The notes under the pieces: generated by a model
The model's input: only the letters and a program-made list of their open reading frames with translations
Told to the model about the DNA's origin: nothing
Databases searched by the model: none
Part shown: positions 1-17,008 of the stretch, piece after piece
Position numbering within the stretch: position 1 is the stretch's first letter
How the letters are laid out: each line of letters opens with the position of its first letter
Assembly: GCA_964035545.1 (NCBI GenBank)
Contig: OZ037769.1
Coordinates: 12,946,633-13,010,632 of the forward strand
Reading direction: 5' to 3'
DNA from: Bugula neritina
Taxonomy: Eukaryota > Bryozoa > Gymnolaemata > Cheilostomatida > Bugulidae
Length of the DNA: 64,000 nt
Program-made: the position numbers and the translations under genes

Positions 1-1189
1 TTTCATAATTGTTGTAAACAACAATTTTATCGGATAGAAACTAAAATGTAAGCAAATAGTATGATGCACATAATTCTAAAACAATACTTGTACATGATAC
101 TTAATAACGCATGATATTATGAATGCTTGCTGACAAACATTGACTCCCACATGTAATTGCTCTAATAGACAGCAAACTGTTTCAATAACTATTAATTTTT
201 ATTGAATTTGTGTCACAGTATTTGCTTAGGCAAGAGGCTATTTATATATCAGTCATCTTTACAAACGCTTTAGAAAATGATACTAATAAATGGGTAACGG
301 AGAAAATACCCAAGGAAACATGAGTAATCGATGCAACTCCAGTTATAGCTCAGAAAGGACCATGTAGAACTCGGCCATTATCAGAGATACATGTGCCAAC
401 TGTATCATTTCCCCATTATATAATTATAATTATGATATATATATAATTATAATTATATAACTAATTATATAAAAAAAGTCTGCAAGTTAAGCTACACAAT
501 GCACAACTTTTCTTGAGTGCATGATCTAATCTAATATATAAGTTAGGTTTTTGAACTTCAGGTTTATTTCATAATATTTCTAAATTGAAAGTTTGAAAAC
601 TGCACGCAAAATTAAAAATTGCATGCCTGCAAGTTTATCCTGGAAAGGCTTTTCTGCAACGCATGCAGCAGTTGCTGATTAGAATTCCATACCACTGTTC
701 ACCTAAAATAAAGGTTATTTATCTAGGGGTTGGGTAGCTATGTAACACTTCTAGACTTGGCACAAGGGAGACATCAGGTGTATATACTGAAGCTTCAGGC
801 TATCAGAGGGGAACTGTATGTCTTGTAGAATATAAAGTATTGCATGTGCGTTTGATAGTTTAGCTGGTCCAGTTTGTATCCAGTGCAAAACTGACCGATG
901 GCAAACTTATTTAATATCTCGAAATTACAAATTATATTTTTAGAATGATTGCTATAAAATATAAATGTAAGGCAGTACTGTACTGGGTGACTACTATTAA
1001 ATAATAGTATTATGAAATCTGCTAGCGAAGTAACGCTGACTTTTAGCATTTTGAACTACATTATAATTATATTATATAAAAGTAATAATTTAAAATATGA
1101 TCCTACATGTATATAGTTAATTAAATTGCCAGTCAGATAATGCATTATGTAAAATTATGTTTATAAACATAAATATAATTATATATATA
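1..1189. other. AT-rich DNA without a recognised gene
   Basis: Stops are dense in all frames, and the only open stretch of note (795-1049, minus) has no recognisable domain or splice context. A short palindromic AT block lies near 420-470. I see no RNA gene or element here. Confidence 0.6.
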
Positions 1190-1493
<304 letters not shown>

Positions 1494-1499
1494 TCAGTA

Positions 1500-4100
1500 T
1501 AATTACTTTGCCTAATAAGGTAATAAATCAACAATGTTTCTCGTATACTTATTTATAATCAAACTGCTAGCTCGTAAAGATATATTTATATATATATGTA
1601 TATATATATATATATATGTGTGTATATATATATATGTATATATATAGTTCTGCATAATACTACATAGCCAGAACATTAATTTACGCCATTACGCCTGCTC
1701 ATCATTAAGTGTGGCACACACTTTATTCTAGCACTTAGAGCTCTCTGCTGATTCGCTGGTAATGTGCCATGTATACTATTTTATACACAATTCTAAAACA
1801 TTTATAGTATAATCATAGTGACATTTTAATTTTCTGAAGGACATCAAGCCCCATATAGATCTTGTTACACATTATTCAAACATGATATATATTGATTTAT
1901 TTAATGCAATGTTGACAAACTGTTGTTGATTTCCCATTATTATTATGCTTTGTGATTAAAGTTAATTGTATTACCAGAGCAAGATGTGGCACCTGCATGC
2001 AGCAGATAGTATATTGTAGGCAGATGAACTTCCTTGGGGATATCATGATATCAATAATATTTAATTGACATTGAGGCTTTCTTGAAACATTGACTCCTGT
2101 TTTCATGTTGTTAACTAGAATGTCCAGCCATGCTCTATATATAATATATATTATATAACGTGTGGTATGTGTGTGTGTGGTGTGTGTGTGGTGTGTGTAG
2201 GGTGTGCGTGTGGTGTGTGTGTGGTGTGTGTAGGGTGTGCGTGTGGTGTGTGTGTGGTGTGCATGCAGTGTGCGTGTGGTGTGCGTGTGGTGTGTGTGTG
2301 TGTGCTAGTTACATTACTTTTGCTGAAGATTCTGCTGTTAAAGCTTATACCAATCAAACCTGAGCAGAGATAATCAATTGCTGTTGCTCTAATATATATC
2401 AACAATTATATGTACAACTTTTGTCGTTTTAAATATTATATTTAATATGTATGAAAACTTATTATTTTGTCTGTCTATAAAATGCAACATTGCCATTATT
2501 TTATGTACAAATATATTATTTGGTTGTAGATCAATTCTTGCTAAAATGAAAATAAATAACATATGATTTGTTCTTGTTATTTCCATATTTAATATACACC
2601 TGAACTAAAAACTATGTTATGTATTTAACTTTCCATTTTAAATGTGGGTCATTTTACTTAATTTAGTACACGCTGGAAATCTCCAGCTTTTAGCTATTGT
2701 TTACAATTTAGCTGCTAATGAACATGGGTTTTTGACATAAACGAGTAAAATATCAATAAATACACTTAAATAATCGAGGTTCTTTTTAATTTTTCCTAAT
2801 TTCTCATGTTTTTCCTAATTATTCAGCTACTTTTGATTGCGAACCGTTACAATTTGTTTCATAGCGGTCCGATATCCAAGTTAGCTAAATAAATAGGAAA
2901 AAACATGGGAAATTTCTATTTTAAATGTTGAAATTAATTTACAGATGTTAGACTTGAATTTCTCTCACAAGATGTTGAACAAATATGCAGACAAATTAGT
3001 AGCAAATCCTGCTCTAAGTACTTTGCGCCATACTAAACACGCTAATTAATAAGAAATCAAATAAAATCTTAGACTAAATCCTTACAACTGTCAACACTTG
3101 TGTGATATTATTATATGTTTCATCTGGGAGCATGGGAAATATTATCATATATGACATGTTCAGAAACGCAATTATGTCTGATCTAGCTCATGATACGTAT
3201 ATTACATATTTCATTGTCATAGAGAATCTCAACAAGAATTTTTACAATTCATTCATTAAATTCATGACTACTGTTGAGTCAAGTTTGTACAACATGCCTT
3301 TACAAACCAGCATTCAATATAAATTGAATCTGTTTCTTACACTCAGCATCATTTCACCATATTCTTTTCTTAGAAAAATGTAATATTTTTTCAATAAAAA
3401 TCACTTTTGTCTCAATAATTCTCATACGCCTAGATATTTTTATAGGGTGTGGTAATTTGTAATCTGATTAGTTATCAGGCAATGCTGGAAAGACAGCAAT
3501 TCTAATTGGCTAAAGAGACATCACTAAGCAGTCTAATTATAATATACATTTGTATATATAAACATCGGAGATATGTTTATATATCAATACATTATAGAAT
3601 TGATAGGTTTATAATACGTACTGCTTGGCACCACTGCTTTGATTCCAGCAATTTTGAAGGAAAAGCCTTCCATATATTATACAACTACCACTCAAGGTAT
3701 GGGTAATTTAATTAGTTTTAATGAAATACATTACCTAAAACTAGCATATTATTTTATGTCATCAGCACGTTTTAGTTTCAAGGCTAAGCTGATTTTTAAG
3801 TCTTGTATCACGTCAACAGCTCGATAAAAATATTATTTGTGGAAAATTGGTTGCTTTGAATTGGTTGTTCTGATGTTTTTCAAAACAAATTTTCCTTATA
3901 CCATGCAAATACTAGTAGATGCCTGAGTTGTGTATCACAGCTTTATAATGTTCAGTTTTTTGAAATCATAGTTCTAAATATGTATAACATGTGATTCCTG
4001 TACTTTTCTCAGTGCTCCGCAACACATCGCAAACCGTTCACTATTCATATGTATGTCTACCCATCAAAAACAAAAATATAGAAATGGATTCACTATTCTT
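1500..4100. other. intergenic AT-rich DNA
   Basis: Apart from the TA tract near 1578-1646 and the GT-rich array at 2160-2312, I recognise nothing. Open stretches at 3102-3383 and 3506-3827 (plus) have biased low-complexity composition and no family resemblance. They are treated as chance. Confidence 0.5.
2160..2312. repeat. GT-rich minisatellite
   Basis: Tandem repeat of GTGTGTGTGGT-like units, with variant blocks carrying TAGGGTGTGCGTGTGG. The block containing TAGGG occurs twice about 33 bp apart, which suggests a composite unit. Alternating purine-pyrimidine sequence of this kind can adopt Z-DNA. The Cys-Val and His-Thr open frames across it are repeat artefacts. Confidence 0.9.
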
Positions 4101-4137
4101 CTTTACAGATATAACCTTAACAGCTGAAAGAGAAACT

Positions 4138-4452
4138 ATGGTTACTGTATTGTACCAATTATCTGCTCTGCTCATTCTCGGCTCTGTTGTGTTGGCTTTC
4201 CCTGTTTATCCGCTCACTCCTAGAGAAGTAGGTCCTTTTCCCAGAGAGATACCAAGCCTTCCCAGAGGAATGGCAGGTGCAAGACTATCTCTGTTGGATC
4301 AAATAAAAGCAAGATATCCAGAGCTTTTCGGTTTTGAACGTGGACAGGCAAAAAACTGGGCTTCAAGGGAAATTGTTGGAAGACAGAATTTTCAAACGCA
4401 GAATCTCAAACGATTTTATGATGACGGTACTTTCCACGGCTTTGGAAGATGA
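4138..4452 (+). CDS. secreted neuropeptide-type precursor with C-terminal amidated peptide
   Basis: Predicted 104-residue secreted precursor. The start ATG at 4138 follows a good 3' splice site (polypyrimidine then CAG at about 4108), so a 5' UTR exon probably lies upstream. The in-frame extension to 3991 is most likely intron. Residues 1-20 form a signal peptide (VLYQLSALLILGSVVLA core). The middle is proline- and arginine-rich with several single-Arg sites. The protein ends LKR-FYDDGTFHGF-GR-stop: a dibasic KR site, a ten-residue peptide, then Gly-Arg at the very end, the classic signal for carboxypeptidase trimming and C-terminal amidation. The product would be FYDDGTFHGF-amide. The HGF-amide ending recalls lophotrochozoan allatotropin-type peptides, but their usual N-terminal GFR is absent at the KR cut. 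The processing logic is clear; the family is uncertain. It appears to be a complete single coding exon. Confidence 0.75.
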   Translation: MVTVLYQLSALLILGSVVLAFPVYPLTPREVGPFPREIPSLPRGMAGARLSLLDQIKARYPELFGFERGQAKNWASREIVGRQNFQTQNLKRFYDDGTFHGFGR

Positions 4453-4674
4453 ATGGCAAAAATGTTAGGAAAGACCTTTGAAAACTAAAGGCACAAAACC
4501 ATGCAGTACCATGGATACTTGGAAAGAATGCATGGGATGCACCATGTATTCTAGTCTTAGTAGTCCTAAGCTCATTTCATCTGTAGCTGCTATTTTTGAA
4601 CAAATTAAATGTTTGATATTAAAATATATTTAAAATATTAAAAGGTGCTTAAAAACTAATATATTTTGCAATTT

Positions 4675-4680
4675 AATAAA
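4675..4680 (+). terminator. polyadenylation signal AATAAA
   Basis: Canonical hexamer 223 bp after the stop of the peptide-precursor gene, followed by T/G-rich sequence. Probably the 3' end of that transcript. Confidence 0.55.
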
Positions 4681-5745
4681 CTTGTCTCCTGGATGTTCAC
4701 TGTTTGAAAGGTGTAATTACTAATAATTTAGTAATAGTTTGAATAAATAGATATTATTATAATCAAATTAGCAATGTTATTCATCACCACAATATTGTGA
4801 TTAGTAGCAAATTGCTAGTTACAAATCATGAAGCTTTATATTTCTTTAGCATCAAGGTGTGGCTACAGCTATTAGAGATGGTCAGAAATTTTGGATTTTC
4901 AGCCAGCAAACTTACCACCCCCTCCCCCTCCTTTCTCCACTAAACACAATATGCATTGCTTACACCTTAGTTGATATATGATATAAACGCATGAACAGCT
5001 CAAGACACTATAAATATCATCAACGATTTGTAATATAGATTTATTGAACATTATATTCTATAGTAGGAGAAACTGGAGATGGAAAGTTCACATAATATGT
5101 GTGTCAGGCTGATTAAAATTACAAATAATGATTTAGTTACAATATAAGATTTCATCTAAAGCAAAAAAACTTCAGCATTATTACAACAAAACATATTTTT
5201 ACAATTACAAAAACATTTATCTATAAGCATTTGTATACAAATATAATGTAAAAGATGGACATGAAAGACATAATGAAAGACATGAGTGTTGGTAAACTGA
5301 GTTCAACAGCCAACTAAACTTTCTAGACAGCTAGACTGGCATGTCAACTACAGGGTGTGTAGTACAGGAGTTATGTAATAATTTCAACAACTAATAGATA
5401 TGTTATCAATGAATTGTAAAACTGCCGTTTTAAAGAAAACATAACAGGAAAAAGGTAAAATTACTGACCAAAAAAGATTAGACGCATTTTAAAATGCAGT
5501 AAAATAAGTCAGTACTTTCACTCCTACAATAATCAACCTAGCTACTAGTGTTAATAAAGTTTGTCAGTGAATGCCAAGCTTTAGAGAAGCTTTATGATGA
5601 TTAGTTTTGTTAATAGAAACTAATAAAATCATGTGACTGAGAAGAATATGAAATACTAAACAGCTTTTCCACACATCATAAATCAACATGATTGCTTAGT
5701 AAGAGCTTTTGATTCTCCTTGTACAAGTGGAACTGTTGATATAGG
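4681..5745. other. intergenic, convergent 3' ends
   Basis: The region lies between the peptide gene (plus) and the last IDI1 exon (minus). It is AT-rich and shows no coding pattern or recognisable element. Part of it is probably IDI1 3' UTR. A TTTATT (AATAAA on the minus strand) at about 5040-5045 is a possible IDI1 poly(A) signal. Confidence 0.45.
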
Positions 5746-11400
<5,655 letters not shown>

Positions 11401-12724
11401 ATGGCGCAGAATCTCTGCCGATACCACTCTATGCTTTGCAAGATGAAGCATAGTTCAGGGGTATCCAGTGTAAAGCTTCCGTATATACAGTTCGTTCAGG
11501 TTTGTTTTTTTTATTCATCTGCAAAAAGCCAAAAGTTCTTTAAAGTTTTCTCAATGTTGAAATTTCAATTTGCAGTTTTCTTTCAGAATCTTCTGAAAGA
11601 TTTATGCTGGCATTAGTCATAACTCATAAATATAGGAATTATTTGAAATATACATTATGTGCTTTGTTGATTTGCCTATAATTTGGTTCAATTCGCAATA
11701 CTTTTTCTAATAGTACTATGTATATAAACTGAGTGACTCTAAGAATAGATTGCAGTGAGCAGTATATTATGTTTTTATAAATCATGGCAAGTATTAAGCC
11801 CATCACTAAAGCAAAGAGTGGATAACTCCAGATTTTTATTGTTTATTGGTATAAAAGATACATAAAGCAAAGCACAGTGATAAGTGATTAGAAATAAGGT
11901 TGTGAGTAACAAGGCTGGACCTATCCACATAAAGATGTGTGGTTAAAAGTTGATGAGCTGTACTAAAAAGTGAAGATTGTTTTGCTATCCTGTAGCACTA
12001 AATAAGTGTTGTGTAATTTTCTGTTGAAATATTTTCATATCTAAATTGCGTTTTGTGCTGAATTTTATAGCTTTTTATAGAAAGTCCATTACACTGATGA
12101 ATCTGGTAACAGGGCTCAAACCATCAAAGATGCCCCATCTTTAGCTGATTTCATGGAAAATGGGTGAGTTTTCAAAACTTGTGTAAACCTGCAACATTTC
12201 AGAAATTTTATTGTCATCTCAACATGTAATATTTAAAATGTCTGAACTGTGTATAACAGCAGTGGGTTTAAATAGGGCTCTGCTGATGATGAAATATGTT
12301 TTCACTTGTTATTCCTTTTGTACTCTAATACAGTACAATCACAATTCATTGTGAAAGTAGGTCTCTGTTGGAGTTATCAATTTGTATAAAATATTGACAG
12401 AGATACGAACTCAATTCGAGGGTACGAAGGGCTGCTGAAGCCACTGAATGGGGAGCGAATGAGGGTACCGCCGTGGCTGAAAATGAAAATTCCCAGTGGA
12501 AATGAATACAAGAAGATTAAGAAGAGTTTAACCGGTCTTAGTTTATCAACAGTGTGTGAGGAAGCTAAATGCCCGAACATCGGGGAATGCTGGGGCGGTG
12601 AGAGTACTACTAGTTAACTAACTACTACTAGTACTACTGCTACTACTACTACTACTACTGCTAGTTAACTAACTACTGCTACTTCTACTACTACTACTAC
12701 TCCTGCTGCTGCTGCTGCTACTAT

Positions 12725-12794
<70 letters not shown>

Positions 12795-12825
12795 GCTGCT
12801 AGTTAACTAACTACTGCTACTTCTA

Positions 12826-12863
<38 letters not shown>

Positions 12864-12880
12864 ACTATTACTACTACTAT

Positions 12881-12920
<40 letters not shown>

Positions 12921-12945
12921 GCTAGTTAACTAACTACTGCTACTT

Positions 12946-13004
<59 letters not shown>

Positions 13005-13021
13005 ACTACTATTACTACTAT

Positions 13022-13079
<58 letters not shown>

Positions 13080-13094
13080 GCTAGTTAACTACTG

Positions 13095-13150
<56 letters not shown>

Positions 13151-13173
13151 ACTATTACTACTATTACTACTAT

Positions 13174-13243
<70 letters not shown>

Positions 13244-13265
13244 GCTAGTTAACTAACTACTGCTA

Positions 13266-13312
<47 letters not shown>

Positions 13313-13326
13313 ACTATTACTACTAT

Positions 13327-13408
<82 letters not shown>

Positions 13409-16400
13409 GCTAGTTAACTAACTACTGCTACTGCTACCACTACTACGTTGGCAGGCACTTGATATTGATTATATAATTGTGTGAATACAGAATCTTGATT
13501 TCACTCTGAGACTTCCTTTGAACTGGTCAACTTTGGAAACAAAGGCTGTCATCGCATAGCAGTATCTGTTACTTACTTCAGCTCAGCAGGTAAAAACAGG
13601 GTAAACACACAATTATTTAGACTGTGTGTTTTAATAAGTTCCTTGATCTGGTGCAATAGGTGACGGGCACACTGCTACTGCCACAATCATGGTGATGGGC
13701 GACACATGTACCAGAGGTTGTAGATTCTGTTCTGTCAAGACGAGCCGTGCGCCGCCACCTCTCAACCCCGACGAGCCTAAGAATACAGCTGAGGCTATAG
13801 CCAAGTGGGGAGTTGGCTACGTAGTCCTCACATCAGTGGATAGAGATGGTAATTTTGTGACTGCTTTCTTTACTTACTGCTCTTTGTCTTGCCATGTAGT
13901 ATCTACCAGATACAGGCTCTTTACCCAGCACTTTCTGCTGATGTGAAAATATATTCTTATTTTGTGATTACCTGTTAGAAGTTAAAAGGTCTCGTAAATT
14001 ATCACTTCTGAAAGTTTGCTCCAGTCTCATTGCATCTATAGAAGCATTGTATACAAATTTCTATGTGCTCATCAGGTAGTGAAACTTGTTTTTGAGACCT
14101 TTATGCTACACTAAAATGTGTGGAAAGGAAAGAATCTCTTTCCTACCTTCTACCTGTAAGCATGCACACACAGGCTATACTTTACCCTTTGAGTTCGCCT
14201 TAGTTTGTAATCAACTATTCTTCTGGAATCTTCTTCAGATCTGCCAGATGGTGGTGCCGCTCACTTTGCCCTAACTGTAAGCGAGGTCAAGCGAAGGAAC
14301 TCTAAAATTCTTGTGGAATGTCTAACGCCTGACTTCACTGGTAACCTGAGCTGTGTGGAAGCTATAATTGACTCGGGGCTCGATGTCTACGCCCACAATG
14401 TGGAGACAGTACAACGACTGCAGAGGTGAGAGATCATGCCCAAACACCTGGGATATGTATCACTAATCTTACTCACGCAAGTTTATCGTCACCATCCCTG
14501 TGAGAACCCTTTGATAAAAAGGATTTGTATTAAATTGGGTTAAGGGCTTATTCAGATGAGGCACAGTAGCAATTATGACCAGATGCTCTTCCTAACATCA
14601 CCAATGGCCTTTGTCGGAGTCGAGCCCATGACTTCGTGTTTACTAGGCAAACGCTCCAACCCCTAATCCACTGGCTGCTCCCTATGTATCACTATTCTTA
14701 CTATTATTGTATATAATTATAATATTAGTCTTGGGGGTGATAGTGCTTAGTTAAATCTTCTGTAGTATTGTCACAATTTGGGTAATGAAATGGAACTTTT
14801 AGGCTAGCTTAAGTTTTTCGTTTTCATAATATTAAGATTATAAATGATTAACTCTTGTGAATGTACACCATGGAAATCTTCCATTGTGATTTCCATGGTG
14901 TACATTCAAAAGTACAGTGATTTATCACATCTCTTGTAATTACTAAACTGTCTTTCCTCTGCTGGAGGTATAAATCCTTGTCTGTGTGCAGTTGCAGGTT
15001 AAATGTTACTTCCTATTCTAAGGTTTGTGAGAGACCCCAGAGCCAACTACGAGCAGACACTGTCCGTCTTGTCTCACGCTAAGAACTACAAGCCAAGTCT
15101 CATTACTAAAACATCCATCATGTTAGGTGAGACATACATTATGTTAGGTGAGACATTCATTGTGTTAGGTGAGATGTACATTATGTTAGGTGAGATGTAC
15201 ATTATGTTAGGTGAGATATTCACTATGTTAGGTGAGATGCACGTTATGTTAGGTGAAGTATTCATTATGTTAGGTGAGATATTCATTGTGTTAGGTGAGA
15301 TATACATTATGTTAGGTGAGACATACATTATGTTAGGTGAGATATTCGTTATGTTAGGTGAAGTATTCACTATGTTAGGTGAGATATTCATTATGTTAGG
15401 TGAAGTATTCACTGTGTTAGGTGAGATATTCACTGTGTTAGGTGAGATATTCACTGTGTTAAGTGAGATATTCATTATGTTAGGTGAGATATTTTCTTAA
15501 GTTAGATATAACATTCGTTGTGTAGGGTTGACACCCACTATGTTAGGTATATTCTTGTGTTTTGGACATACAACGTCTACACCAATGTTTTGATAACAAA
15601 TGTCATAGAAATTTTCAAGTTTCTCTCTGGGATATTGACAGCACTAGAAATTGCATCAGGTGTTGATGGTTCAGTAAGATGCTACAGTGTCTTATCCTCA
15701 CCATTGTTCTGTATGATATGGAGTGATTTTTAGTCACATGACTTTTTAGGACTCGGGGAGAGCGACGAGGAGATTTACCAAACCATGAAAGACCTGAGAG
15801 AAAATGGAGTTGGCTGCTTAACATTAGGACAGTATATGCAGCCAACCAAACGCCATCTCAAGGTAATACATGTGATCAACTCTCTGCGGTTGTGTTCTTA
15901 TGATTAAGTAAGTTGCTGATTTGTAAACAATCCTATATTATTATAGTATTATTTTTGGAGTCTAAGAAAAGTTTCTTTTTAAATTTACATTTTTTGCTAT
16001 TAACTAAAGATGAGTCTTGGAAATTAATGTACAGCTAAGGTTTTTCAACTGATAAGAGTAATGTTTATTTTTTAATTATTTTTTGCTCACCTCGGAAGTC
16101 TGCATATTGGCTAACCAATCAAGACTTCTAACTAGTTTTCTGTACATAGTACAGTTCTGTTATGTTGACTCTGGTCGTCTTTTGAGACAGCCCATCACGC
16201 GTAAACGGAATAAGTGTGTGTAGTCTATACCATTATCTACATACACTTTCTTCACATCCTGCCATACATTTGTTAATCCTTACCTGTAATTCTTCCCTCT
16301 TGTTACAGTTGTCATGTTCTATCAGGCACACACTAATACACTATAGTAATATAGATATTGCTGCAGTGGAGATGGTTAATCAGTCTGCCGTTATATTAAA

Positions 16401-17008
16401 CTGGTGGTACTAAACTTGCAGGTCAAAGAGTACGTAACTCCAGAAAAGTTTGATTATTGGAGAAAAGTCGGAGATGAGTTAGGATTTCTCTACACTGCTA
16501 GTGGGCCATTGGTTCGATCTTCATACAGGGCTGGTCAGTTTATAGATAAGTTATTATGAGTAAAGCAGAGTGATAGCATGGTGTGAGGTGGTGTCGTGCC
16601 TCATTGCTTTTTAATGAATTGCAGTTAAATAAAATAGTATTAGTATAATCATTTAGCTTTGAAATAGTATAATTGTAGTGGTGGCAATATAATATAATGT
16701 AATGTGATAATAGTATTAATATGATACACTGATAATATAATAAAATATTAGTATAACATACTGATAATATAATAAAATATTAGTATAATATAATATAGTG
16801 GTAATGTACTGGATATTAATATGAAATATAAATTAATACCGTTTGGGTTTGAAGTTGGCAAACATATAATCACCATTTGTGTGTATTATTGACACAACAT
16901 TTGTAGTTGCAAGTGTGTATGTAGTGTTCAGATACAATTGGGACTGTTTTAGGTGAGTTTTATTTGAAGCATCTCTTGGAAAAGAGGAAGGATCAGGCGA
17001 CTGATTGA
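11401..17008 (+). CDS. LIAS: lipoyl synthase, mitochondrial
   Basis: Radical-SAM enzyme that inserts two sulfurs into protein-bound octanoyl groups to make lipoate in mitochondria. It has nine exons: 11401-11499, 12081-12163, 12401-12597, 13660-13848, 14239-14425, 15023-15126, 15750-15862, 16422-16533 and 16953-17008. All phases join and give 379 residues (human about 372). Exon 1 gives a basic, Ser-rich N terminus suited to mitochondrial import. The auxiliary-cluster motif [12 protein letters not shown] (C113, C118, C124) and the radical-SAM motif CTRGCRFC (C143, C147, C150) are intact. Later come [36 protein letters not shown] across the exon 6/7 junction, TLGQYMQPT, and the C-terminal RSSY (356-359) that ligates the auxiliary cluster. 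Introns hold a CTA/CTG array (intron 3), a SINE and a hairpin (intron 5), and a minisatellite made of the exon 6 splice donor (intron 6). Confidence 0.95.
12598..13445. repeat. higher-order (CTA)n/(CTG)n array in LIAS intron 3
   Basis: CTA tracts alternate with CTG runs and ATTACTACTATCAC spacers. They are punctuated by the landmark CTAGTTAAC at about 12610, 12661, 12799, 12922, 13081, 13245 and 13410. The spacing grows from 51 to 123-165 bp, so the array has a higher-order unit rather than being a plain triplet tract. It begins about 10 bp after the exon 3 splice donor. Confidence 0.92.
14471..14681 (-). mobile_element. tRNA-derived SINE, copy 1
   Basis: Minus-strand copy in LIAS intron 5, about 210 bp. 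Read on the minus strand it starts GGAGCAGCCAGTGG, has a tRNA-like box A/box B head, then the conserved body with GGTGATGTTAGGAAGAGCAT, and ends in the block matching GGTGACGATAAACTTG. It is alignable by eye with the copies at 21093, 27312 and 58036. Confidence 0.85.
14858..14908. repeat. perfect inverted repeat (21-bp stem, 9-nt loop) in LIAS intron 5
   Basis: The left arm, 14858-14878, begins TGAATGTACACCATGG. The right arm, 14888-14908, is its exact reverse complement. The loop is 14879-14887. After one mismatch the stem continues for three more pairs. The transcript would form a very stable hairpin. It lies between the SINE and exon 6. Confidence 0.9.
15120..15497 (+). repeat. 18-copy, 21-bp minisatellite made of the LIAS exon 6 splice donor
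   Basis: There are eighteen contiguous 21-bp units, each beginning with ATGTTAGGTGAGA or a close variant. The first seven bases of unit 1 are the last bases of LIAS exon 6 (ATGTTAG); the next six (GTGAGA) are its 5' splice site. Fourteen units keep G-GTGAGA, units 7, 12 and 14 have GTGAAG, and unit 17 has A-GTGAGA. The unit is seven codons long and the exon frame stays open to a TAA at 15498, so every donor is in phase with exon 7. Confidence 0.95.

Noticed and set aside
3991-4137. N-terminal extension of the peptide precursor
   Set aside because: It contains a polypyrimidine-CAG acceptor at about 4108, and a clean signal peptide begins at the 4138 ATG, so the upstream part is probably intron.
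15086-15475. Minus-strand Asn-Ile-Ser-Pro repeat protein opposite the LIAS minisatellite
   Set aside because: The frame is open only because the 21-bp unit lacks stops on that strand; the plus strand has a proven exon.
15030-15500. CRISPR-like array (regular 21-bp repeats)
   Set aside because: Units are contiguous without unique spacers, the host is eukaryotic, and the unit is derived from the LIAS exon boundary.
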